Assembly: GCA_030590275.1 (NCBI GenBank)
Contig: JAUUYV010000053.1
Location: 1 to 8,513 of the forward strand
Direction of reading: 5' to 3'
Origin: Porticoccaceae bacterium
GTDB taxonomy: Bacteria; Pseudomonadota; Gammaproteobacteria; Pseudomonadales; Porticoccaceae
DNA: 8,513 nt
Shown: positions 1 through 6,823 of the stretch, in pieces
Numbering within the stretch: the first letter of the stretch is position 1
How the letters are laid out: each line of letters begins with the position of its first letter
Translations under genes and position numbers: made by a program
Notes under the pieces: generated by a model
Told to the model about the DNA's origin: nothing
The model's database searches: none
Seen by the model: only the letters and a program-made list of their open reading frames with translations

Positions 1-498
1 GCCCGACTTCCCAATAGCCGTGCCCGTACCTCCGGCCAAATAACCATCGCCTTTGCGACCGTGACAAGTGGAGCAGATGCCGTCAAAAAGTTCTTTACCC
101 TTGCCTGCGTCGCCCTGAGATGCAGGCTCTGCATCAATAGCCTTTGAGCGATCGGGTAATGTAGCGAAAGAGCGCAAATAGGCCAGTATGGTTTCCGTTT
201 TATCTGATCCGAGAAAAGCAAAAGAGGGCATGCCGGTACCAGGTCTCCCACCGAGCATCGTTTCGTTTATAAATCGGTCGGAAGCAATACTGAGAAATTC
301 GGGGTTAGCCAGCGAAGGGGCAAAACCCGGCTTGCCAATGGCATCGGCCTGATGACAAACAGCGCAGGCTTGCGCATAAATCCTGGCACCTTCCTCAATG
401 GTCGCTGTATCAGCGGCCTGGGCCTGATTTGTGGTTAAGGTTAGAGCCATAACAAAGGCTACGATGACAGAAAAAAAAGAGCGTTTTATGTTTGTCAT
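1..498 (-). CDS. Dihaem c-type cytochrome, exported (partial, C-terminus off the left edge)
   Basis: Reading the minus strand from the ATG at 498-496 gives 166 uninterrupted codons to the window edge. Residues 1-28 form a Sec signal peptide: basic NIKR, then a hydrophobic stretch, then an AQA-A cleavage site near residue 28. Two haem-attachment CXXCH motifs are visible, CAVCH at 45-49 and CSTCH at 142-146. Met90 in GTGMPSF is a good distal ligand for the first haem. The layout, two class I cytochrome c domains of about 85-100 residues joined by a short linker, resembles c4-like or related periplasmic electron carriers. The redox partner cannot be told. An in-frame TAA lies five codons upstream of this ATG, and the signal peptide begins right after it, which fixes the start; no strong Shine-Dalgarno is visible. 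It is divergent from the SOS operon and probably unrelated to it. The cytochrome c assignment is sure; the subfamily is not. Confidence 0.93.
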   Translation of the reverse strand, partial: MTNIKRSFFSVIVAFVMALTLTTNQAQAADTATIEEGARIYAQACAVCHQADAIGKPGFAPSLANPEFLSIASDRFINETMLGGRPGTGMPSFAFLGSDKTETILAYLRSFATLPDRSKAIDAEPASQGDAGKGKELFDGICSTCHGRKGDGYLAGGTGTAIGKSG

Positions 499-550
499 AC
501 CAGGTGTTTTTTACTCGCTAATAATATCAATTACGGCAGGATGCTTAAGT

Positions 551-579
551 ATTATATGCTCGGCTATGTTTGCTGAAAC
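551..579 (-). promoter_or_regulatory. Candidate sigma-70 promoter for the cytochrome gene
   Basis: The minus strand carries a perfect -10 hexamer TATAAT at 556-551. Seventeen bases upstream is a poor -35 match, GTTTCA (579-574, 3 of 6). Transcription would start near 544 and leave a leader of about 45 nt before the ATG at 498. This is a motif match only. In AT-rich intergenic DNA a lone good -10 box can occur by chance. Confidence 0.35.
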
Positions 580-896
580 GCTGACATTCATCATTACGAT
601 AAAACAGGATTGAGCACTAATTGCTTTTGTGGCGTCTGTCTCATTTATGTACAAACCAACGCACCGCCCTCCCCTGAATGCTAACTACCCGCCGAAAATT
701 TAGACTCGGTAGTGACAAGGCTTTTACAGACCCAATTAATTCAATGACGTCCGCACTAAACAATCTCTAACCTGAATTAATATTGTAACATAACTTATTA
801 TTATAAATAGAGAATTTAAGGGTTCAATAGCTTTTTTGGTTCATTTGGCCTCGCGCACGCATCGAGTGCGGAGAAATCATCAGGAAACACCTGTAA

Positions 897-916
897 TACT
901 GTATAAATATACAGTA
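897..916 (+). promoter_or_regulatory. LexA operator (SOS box) of the imuA-imuB-dnaE2 operon
   Basis: The 20-mer TACTGTATAAATATACAGTA matches the E. coli-type LexA consensus TACTGT(AT)4ACAGTA, with one base off the alternating AT core. The symmetry extends beyond the box: the arms TAATACTGTAT (894-904) and ATACAGTATTA (909-919) are exact reverse complements around AAAT. It ends 7 bp before the imuA GTG at 924 and overlaps any plausible -10 element, so bound LexA should block initiation directly. LexA control of imu cassettes is established in other proteobacteria; binding here is inferred from sequence. Confidence 0.95.
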
Positions 917-923
917 TTATGCT

Positions 924-1802
924 GTGCCACAAGCTTGTATCACGGAAATGACCCTAAAACATAACCAGACACAAAACCAAACCCGGACTCAAAAACTTGA
1001 TGCCATTCTCAAACGTCCGGATGTCTGGTGGGCTGGGAAGCCGGGTATCACTGGAAGCCTTCCCACATCGCAGGGTATCTCTAGTGGTTATTCTTTGCTA
1101 GACAGCCAGCTCCATTATGGCGGCTGGCCCACTTATGCTCTGATGGAACTATTGTGTGAGCATCCCGGCCTGGGGGAATTGAGTTTATTGGCACCGGTGC
1201 TGCACAAACTCAGTCAAAATAATCGCTGGTTATTTTTAGTCGACCCACCCCACGAACCTTATGCCCCGGCACTTGAACAGCTGGGCATCAAGCTTAATCG
1301 TCTGATCATCGTCCGCACACGATGCAGCAATGAGTATGTCTGGGCCTGCGAACAAATACTACGCTCCTCTACCTGTGGTGTACTACTCGCATGGGAGCAC
1401 AACAAAAGGCTGAACCTGCATCAAGTTCGGAAATTGCACCTAGCGGCCCGTGCAGAATCCGGCCTTGCCGTACTGTTACGCCCCCCAAAGCTTGCTCGAC
1501 AGCATTCTTTCGCCGCTTTGCGAATCATCCTGACCCTCGATATTCATCATTATCGGCTCACTATCCTTAAACAAGCAGGTGGCTGGACAGGCCAAACCGT
1601 GGAATTGTCACGTCCAGCAATGTTAGTTAAACCCACATCCACGATGACAGCCTTACCGGTATATGTGCCGATTTACACAACGATTGATCCGTCTGTTGAT
1701 ATGCCTGTCGATGTACCCGTTCATATGTCTCATCGTTCAGACATACCGGAACCATCTGTTTCAGAATCCGATGTCATAGCACCCTCGCGAACGGTACAGT
1801 GA
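924..1802 (+). CDS. imuA: ImuA, RecA-fold accessory protein of the SOS mutasome
   Basis: The 292-residue product matches the ImuA family (translesion-synthesis-associated, SulA/RecA-like). Typical features are the opening block LKRPDVWWAG, then GISSGYSLLDSQL with GGWP (a RecA-type N-terminal signature), LLCEHPGLGELSLLAP where RecA has its P-loop (no GxxxxGKT/S is present), and the conserved VDPPHEPYAPALEQLGI. In characterised systems ImuA supports ImuB and DnaE2 in damage-induced mutagenesis, probably through protein-protein contacts. The core ends near residue 235. A Pro/Val-rich tail of about 55 residues follows with repeated P-V-x-V-P-like units. The start is uncertain: GTG 924 is the first start after an in-frame TAA (894-896) but has no Shine-Dalgarno. 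ATG 948, eight codons on, is an alternative that also lacks a well-spaced one. It is first in the operon, directly under the LexA box, and ends 9 bp before imuB. Confidence 0.9.
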   Translation: MPQACITEMTLKHNQTQNQTRTQKLDAILKRPDVWWAGKPGITGSLPTSQGISSGYSLLDSQLHYGGWPTYALMELLCEHPGLGELSLLAPVLHKLSQNNRWLFLVDPPHEPYAPALEQLGIKLNRLIIVRTRCSNEYVWACEQILRSSTCGVLLAWEHNKRLNLHQVRKLHLAARAESGLAVLLRPPKLARQHSFAALRIILTLDIHHYRLTILKQAGGWTGQTVELSRPAMLVKPTSTMTALPVYVPIYTTIDPSVDMPVDVPVHMSHRSDIPEPSVSESDVIAPSRTVQ

Positions 1803-1811
1803 GAACTTTCC

Positions 1812-3425
1812 GTGCTCTGGCTCTGTATTCACTGTCCCAAGCTGCCTCTGGAGGTTTTATATCCCGAGGACTACGAACACAACTCTGGTATTGATCTTCT
1901 TGCCATAGCTATTGCCGAACAACACCGTGTTTACTGCTGCAGCCACTCTGCTACTGATGCAGGCATTCACTCTGATATGGCAATTGCCACAGCCCGAGCT
2001 CTCTATCCAGACTTACAGGTATCTCCACGGGATACCATTCGCGAACGCCACGCTCTGCTCAATCTGGCTCAGGCTTGTTATCAGTTTACCCCGGCAATTA
2101 CTTTGCTTAACGAAAATACTCTATTGCTCGAAATTCGTGGCTCATTAAAGTTATTCAGCGGACTCCACACACTACTTGGGTATATCCAGGAGGAAATAGC
2201 TTTGCATAAGCTGAGCTATACCCTTGGTCTAGCCGATACCCCCAAAGCAGCCCACCTTATGGTTGGCCATGGCAAACAAAACGGCATAGCTCAGATTGCT
2301 GGAATCACCTGTATCGATAATAACAATGGGAGAATTTGCCAAAGGGAAACCTTTAATCAACTGCTAAATTCAACAGCCATCACTCATCTCCATTGCCCGG
2401 AAGCCGTGATTAAAAAATTAACCCGCAGCGGCTTAAACACATTGGATAAAGTATATCGCTTACCCATGACGGCTCTTGGTAAACGCTATGGCAAAAACTT
2501 TGTTATTTATTTACAGCAAGTGAATGGGCGACTTTCCGACCCGCAACGTTACATTACTCTGCCCGAGACTTTTGATCATTATCTTGAACTGGATGATGCA
2601 CTTATCAATACAGACCACTTATTACTGCTCATGCAAGGCATGTTACAGAGTTTGAGCAGTTACCTTCGTGGTAAGCAAATGTACTGTCGCGGGTTTACCT
2701 GGTCGCTGTATCAATACCGTAACTATGTTTTGGACAGCGATATCTCCAACAATATTAGTAGTGATAAAAGTCAGGATATCACTTCCATTGAGCTTCACCT
2801 TATCCAGGCCCAGTGGGATGTGAATCATTTTTTACATTTAACCCGGATAAAAGTGGAAGCGCTGCAATTACGTGCTCCCATAACAGGCATTCGTCTGGTC
2901 GCTCAGCGCTTACACTCTGCAGAATACCTTCATAGCGACTTGCTACCTGTGGATATTCATTGCCTGGATCAACAGGCGGATCAAAAACTGGATGGCCATA
3001 TTCAGACTCTGGCGGACACTTTATCTGCCCGTCTCGGTAACGATAGGCTCTATCAGCTTGTCTGTCGCGATCAGCATATTCCCGAGCAGGCCTCTCAGAG
3101 TAGTGTTTTATTTAAAAAAAAGGTTTTGGTGGACGATAAGGCAGGATTGAAACCTGAATTCAAACCTGGATTCGAAGCATCATCCACCGCATTACGTCCA
3201 GGCTGGCTATTATCGCAGCCCTCCCCCATCCAAAACCGACAGCAATCACTCTACTGGCAAGGTTATCTTACTGTACTACGAGGGCCAGAGCGTATCGAAA
3301 ATGATTGGTGGCAGACAGCGATAAGCCGAGATTATTACCTTGCCCGCCATCAGAACAACACGCTCTACTGGATTTATCGCGACCGCCATACTCACGAGTG
3401 GTTTATACATGGAATCTTTGGCTGA
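1812..3425 (+). CDS. imuB: ImuB, Y-family DNA polymerase-like mutasome hub
   Basis: The 537-residue product begins MLWLCIHCPKLPLEVL, the usual ImuB opening, from a GTG start preceded by GAG about 8 nt upstream. The Y-family fold can be followed: palm/fingers about 1-195, a helix-hairpin-helix region about 200-235 (LTRSGLNTL), and a little finger about 250-370. The catalytic carboxylates are missing. There is no Asp in the first 19 residues, where active polymerases have DxD, and the position of the DE pair before the LD-x-x-G block reads N102-T103 ahead of LLLEIRG. The protein is therefore expected to have no polymerase activity and to act as an adaptor for the clamp, ImuA and DnaE2. The C-terminal block (about 470-537, with SRDYYLAR at 505-512 and ending WFIHGIFG) is conserved in ImuB. 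A possible clamp-binding peptide is QSSVLF at 429-434. The stop codon overlaps the dnaE2 start by one base. Confidence 0.95.
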   Translation: MLWLCIHCPKLPLEVLYPEDYEHNSGIDLLAIAIAEQHRVYCCSHSATDAGIHSDMAIATARALYPDLQVSPRDTIRERHALLNLAQACYQFTPAITLLNENTLLLEIRGSLKLFSGLHTLLGYIQEEIALHKLSYTLGLADTPKAAHLMVGHGKQNGIAQIAGITCIDNNNGRICQRETFNQLLNSTAITHLHCPEAVIKKLTRSGLNTLDKVYRLPMTALGKRYGKNFVIYLQQVNGRLSDPQRYITLPETFDHYLELDDALINTDHLLLLMQGMLQSLSSYLRGKQMYCRGFTWSLYQYRNYVLDSDISNNISSDKSQDITSIELHLIQAQWDVNHFLHLTRIKVEALQLRAPITGIRLVAQRLHSAEYLHSDLLPVDIHCLDQQADQKLDGHIQTLADTLSARLGNDRLYQLVCRDQHIPEQASQSSVLFKKKVLVDDKAGLKPEFKPGFEASSTALRPGWLLSQPSPIQNRQQSLYWQGYLTVLRGPERIENDWWQTAISRDYYLARHQNNTLYWIYRDRHTHEWFIHGIFG

Positions 3426-6400
3426 TGCACAGAGCACAGCCTGAAATACCTGTCTCAACACAAAGCCAAATCGGATATGCCGAGCTTCACTGCATCAGTA
3501 ATTACAGTTTTTTACGTGGCGCTTCTCATCCGGAAGAACTGATCACTCAAGCGGCAAAACTGGGTTATCAGGCCATTGCCATCACCGACGAATGTAGTCT
3601 CTCAGGTGTGGTAAAGGCTCATATTGCGGCGAAGGCCCATGGCATTAAACTCATTATTGGTAGCGAGTTTAAGCTGCAAGAAGGAATCAAGCTGGTGTTG
3701 TTAGCAAGCAATCGTCAGGCTTATGGTGAATTGTCCAGCCTGATTACCCTGGCCCGAAGACGCAGCCCGAAAGGTGAATACCGTGTTAAGTTAAGCGATG
3801 TCGACTTGCACATTAAGAATTGCTTAGCCATTTGGTTTCCTTCTATACATCCGCATCAATATTTATCTGGTGAATCTCCAGGGTTTTCTGCTAAAGCCCA
3901 AGACCAGCACCAACACCTAAACCCACAACAGCAGGGTACATCGCTGGTCCAATTATTTGCTAAGCGCCTGTGGCTCGGAATTACGCACTGCCTCGGTGGA
4001 CAGGAAACAGATCATTACCTACAAAATTATCAGCTCGCAAAAACACTGAATATATCAATGCTAGCCTGCGGCGATGTGCATATGCATATTCCAGAACGCA
4101 AACCCCTGCAAGATACCCTCACAGCCATTCGCCTTAACACCTGCGTTCAGCAATTAGGCAAACAAACCCATGCCAACAGTGAACACTACTTACGCCCCTT
4201 GAAGAAACTGCACGCGCTTTATCCCAGCCCCTTGCTGGAAGAAACCCTGCTTGTTGCCGCACGCTGCCATTTTTCCCTGGATGAATTGCGTTATGAGTAT
4301 CCACGGGAAGTTGTGCCAGAAGGCTTTACGTCTGAAGACTATTTACTAAAGCTAGTTAACAAAGGTGCTGCCCAGCGTTGGCCTAAGGGTATATCCGACG
4401 ATGTACAGGCTACTATTAATAAAGAGCTTTCTCTTATTAAAGAATTGCACTACGAATACTATTTTCTTACCGTCTATGACATCGTTCAGTTTGCTCGCAG
4501 CCGTCATATCCTTTGCCAGGGTCGTGGTTCCGCCGCTAATTCCGTAGTCTGCTACTGCCTGTTTATTACCGAAGTATCTCCTACTCGTATATCCCTGCTC
4601 TTTGAGCGTTTTCTTACCAAAGAACGGAGTGAACCACCGGATATCGATGTGGATTTCGAGCATGAACGGCGAGAAGAGGTGATTCAATACATCTATAAAA
4701 AATACACCCGCGAACGCGCCGCACTGGCCGCTACCCTGGTCACCTATCGAGCCCGTAGCGCGGTGCGCGATGTTGGCAAAGCCCTGGGCTTCGACTCCCT
4801 GTTTATCGAGCAGTTGGCAAAATCCCTGGCCTGGTGGGACCGTACTAATGAATTACAACAACGTTTTCGCAAACACAAGATCGCCGACAGTGAACGCCTG
4901 GCTAAATACTTTATACAACTGACCAATGAGATACTGGGCTTCCCTCGGCATCTATCCCAACACGTGGGTGGTTTTGTGATTAGCGCCGGGCCATTAAGTC
5001 AGATGGTTCCTATAGAAAATGCCAGCATGGCCGAGCGTACTGTGATTCAGTGGGATAAAGACGACATTGAGGCCCTGGGCTTATTAAAAGTGGATGTTCT
5101 CGCGCTGGGTATGCTGAGCGCTATCCGCAAATGTTTGGCCAATATTCAACAATACGATAAAAGCGTTTCCAGCTTGCAGTCCATACCCGAAGCTGATCCA
5201 GCAACCTACGACATGCTCTGCCGGGGCGATAGCCTGGGTGTGTTTCAGGTGGAGTCCCGCGCACAGATGTCCATGTTGCCGCGCCTTCGGCCTCGCTGCT
5301 TTTACGACCTGGTGATTGAAGTGGCTATTGTCCGTCCTGGCCCTATACAAGGCGATATGGTGCATCCTTATTTGCGCCGTCGGGAAGGTAGCGAATCTGT
5401 GACTTATCCCAGCAAAGATATCCAGTCCGTACTGGAACGGACTTTGGGTGTGCCTATCTTTCAGGAACAAGTTATTCAACTGGCCATGATTGCTGCAGGT
5501 TTTAGCGGCGGCGAAGCCGACCAACTGCGGCGAGCCATGGCTTCATGGGGTAAAAATGGCAATCTTCTACAATTTGAACACAAACTAATTGATGGCATGT
5601 TAGCCCGGGGCTATAGCGAAGATTTTGCCCGACGTTTATTTGAACAAATTAAAGGTTTTGGTAGCTATGGCTTTCCCGAATCCCATTCCGCTAGTTTTGC
5701 GCTACTGGTTTATGTGTCTGCCTGGCTGAAATGCCACCACCCCGCCGCATTTTATTGTGCCATTATGAACAGTCAGCCTATGGGCTTTTATTCTCCCTCA
5801 CAACTGATGCAGGATGCCCGCCGCCATGGCATTGAGGTAAAGGCCATCAATGTGAATGAAAGCGACTGGGACCATTTTCTTCACATCAATAATAATCGGC
5901 AGAAAAGCCAACAACCTACCATTGTGCTTGGAATGCGTCTGGTTAAAGAGCTCAGCCACGGCGCTGCTCAGCGCATTGTTAATAGCCGAAAACAGCGGGC
6001 ATTTGCCGACCTTTCCGATCTTGTATATCGAGCAAAACTTAAGCAAAAAGACATCGCAGCATTGGCTAATGCCAATGCTCTGAAGTACTTTAGTCCACAC
6101 CGTTATCGCGCCCACTGGGATATTTTAGGTATAGAAGAACACCGACCACTCATTGATCAAAAAAAAGCATCGATAACAGGATGTTCTAACACAAGCCCTC
6201 ACGCCCTACCCGTCCCCACCGCAGCAGAGGATATGATCACCGATTATCAAAGCATCGGCTTGACCCTTGGCCAACATCCCATGGCCTTGTTGAGAGATCA
6301 TTCCCTATTTCGCAGCTGTAAACGGCATACTGATTTGCGGCACCTGAATAACGGGCGTTTTGTACGTATTGCTGGCCTGGTAACAGGCCGCCAGCGACCC

Positions 6401-6637
6401 GGTTCTGCTTCGGGTGTGGTGTTTCTTACCCTGGAAGATGAAACTGGCAACACCAATGTCATTATCTGGAAAGATCTACAAACCCGATTTCGTCAAGCAC
6501 TTCTCGGCAGTAAGTTATTGCTAGTGAAGGGAATCATGGAACGTAAAAACGAAGTCATCCACGTGATTGCCGGGGAATTAATAGATTACAGTCAAGCATT
6601 GAAGGATCTCAATATTAAATCGAGGGATTTCCGTTAG
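3425..6637 (+). CDS. dnaE2: Error-prone DNA polymerase III alpha subunit, DnaE2 (ImuC)
   Basis: A 1070-residue C-family polymerase of normal DnaE2 length. An N-terminal PHP domain starts at about residue 18 (YAELHCISNYSFLRGASHPEE, then AITDECSLSG). The palm carries PDIDVDF (405-411), so D408 and D410 correspond to E. coli DnaE D401/D403. The third carboxylate is D557 in LLKVDVLALG, matching D555. A C-terminal OB fold spans about 980-1058, and the protein ends SRDFR, a typical DnaE2 terminus. It lacks the long C-terminal tau-binding extension of replicative DnaE. All three catalytic Asp are present, so it should be active and provide the lesion bypass that ImuB cannot. I chose ATG 3425 because it lies in TGATG, translationally coupled to imuB, with GGAA about 10 nt upstream, and gives the family N-terminus. 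An upstream TTG at 3305 would add 40 residues with no family resemblance. Confidence 0.97.
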   Translation: MHRAQPEIPVSTQSQIGYAELHCISNYSFLRGASHPEELITQAAKLGYQAIAITDECSLSGVVKAHIAAKAHGIKLIIGSEFKLQEGIKLVLLASNRQAYGELSSLITLARRRSPKGEYRVKLSDVDLHIKNCLAIWFPSIHPHQYLSGESPGFSAKAQDQHQHLNPQQQGTSLVQLFAKRLWLGITHCLGGQETDHYLQNYQLAKTLNISMLACGDVHMHIPERKPLQDTLTAIRLNTCVQQLGKQTHANSEHYLRPLKKLHALYPSPLLEETLLVAARCHFSLDELRYEYPREVVPEGFTSEDYLLKLVNKGAAQRWPKGISDDVQATINKELSLIKELHYEYYFLTVYDIVQFARSRHILCQGRGSAANSVVCYCLFITEVSPTRISLLFERFLTKERSEPPDIDVDFEHERREEVIQYIYKKYTRERAALAATLVTYRARSAVRDVGKALGFDSLFIEQLAKSLAWWDRTNELQQRFRKHKIADSERLAKYFIQLTNEILGFPRHLSQHVGGFVISAGPLSQMVPIENASMAERTVIQWDKDDIEALGLLKVDVLALGMLSAIRKCLANIQQYDKSVSSLQSIPEADPATYDMLCRGDSLGVFQVESRAQMSMLPRLRPRCFYDLVIEVAIVRPGPIQGDMVHPYLRRREGSESVTYPSKDIQSVLERTLGVPIFQEQVIQLAMIAAGFSGGEADQLRRAMASWGKNGNLLQFEHKLIDGMLARGYSEDFARRLFEQIKGFGSYGFPESHSASFALLVYVSAWLKCHHPAAFYCAIMNSQPMGFYSPSQLMQDARRHGIEVKAINVNESDWDHFLHINNNRQKSQQPTIVLGMRLVKELSHGAAQRIVNSRKQRAFADLSDLVYRAKLKQKDIAALANANALKYFSPHRYRAHWDILGIEEHRPLIDQKKASITGCSNTSPHALPVPTAAEDMITDYQSIGLTLGQHPMALLRDHSLFRSCKRHTDLRHLNNGRFVRIAGLVTGRQRPGSASGVVFLTLEDETGNTNVIIWKDLQTRFRQALLGSKLLLVKGIMERKNEVIHVIAGELIDYSQALKDLNIKSRDFR

Positions 6638-6666
6638 CGTATTTCCTCACCCCTCCTATGATCTAT

Positions 6667-6683
6667 ATCAAGTGCCGCTTGAT
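6667..6683. repeat. Short inverted repeat downstream of dnaE2
   Basis: ATCAAG (6667-6672) and CTTGAT (6678-6683) are exact inverted arms around a 5-nt spacer, TGCCG. No T-tract follows, so it is not a normal terminator. It could be an operator-like dyad in front of ppk2 or the base of an mRNA hairpin. The function is unknown. Confidence 0.4.
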
Positions 6684-6732
6684 AGAACGCTCCAGGTGCT
6701 CGCATACATCGATATATATTGATATATTTAAC

Positions 6733-6751
6733 AGCTGGCTTCTAGCCAGCT
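6733..6751 (+). terminator. Stem-loop, possible terminator of the imu operon
   Basis: AGCTGGC (6733-6739) and GCCAGCT (6745-6751) form a perfect 7-bp stem with a TTCTA loop, about 95 bp after the dnaE2 stop. Four A and two G separate it from a TTTT, so the U-tract is displaced and intrinsic termination would be weak. It sits between dnaE2 and ppk2, which fits a transcription boundary. A protein-binding dyad upstream of ppk2 is an alternative. Confidence 0.4.
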
Positions 6752-6823
6752 AAAAGGTTTTCGTTACCACCGTTCTTACTGCCTTTCGAAGGCATGTATG
6801 GAAGGGTGTTTCATTATTAGAAA

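Larger units (their letters stand above)
499..923. other. Divergent intergenic region between the cytochrome gene and imuA
   Basis: This 425-bp stretch shows no convincing gene in any frame. Open frames entering it from the left are shadows of the cytochrome signal-peptide region. It contains the candidate cytochrome promoter (551-579), an AT-rich block at about 734-840 with a 9-bp inverted repeat (735-743 and 773-781), a small GC-rich hairpin (CGCAC at 854-858, GTGCG at 866-870), and the LexA operator at its right end. I could not identify a confident -35/-10 pair for imuA. TATAAA (902-907) and TATTAT (915-920) are -10-like sequences lying within or beside the operator. Confidence 0.6.

Noticed and set aside
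431..613. Plus-strand 60-codon reading frame
   Set aside because: It is largely antisense to the cytochrome signal-peptide coding region and its promoter, and has no family resemblance or convincing ribosome binding site. The minus-strand cytochrome with two CXXCH motifs explains this DNA.
919..951. ATG at 919 as an alternative imuA start or leader peptide
   Set aside because: This frame stops at TGA after ten codons, it overlaps the LexA arm, and it has no ribosome binding site, so it is not the imuA start.
3111..3139. Slippery TTTAAAAAAAAG in imuB as a programmed -1 frameshift giving an ImuB-DnaE2 fusion
   Set aside because: A -1 shift does enter the dnaE2 frame, but that frame meets TAA at 3137-3139, so no fusion can form. 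The run is at most a mutational slippage spot.
3305..3424. 40-residue N-terminal extension of DnaE2 from a TTG codon
   Set aside because: The extension lies wholly inside imuB, in another frame, and does not resemble DnaE2 N-termini. The ATG at 3425, overlapping the imuB stop, gives the expected start.
4352..5524. Minus-strand open frames of 60-146 codons inside dnaE2
   Set aside because: They are antisense shadows of a strongly conserved polymerase gene and show no recognisable domain or start signal.
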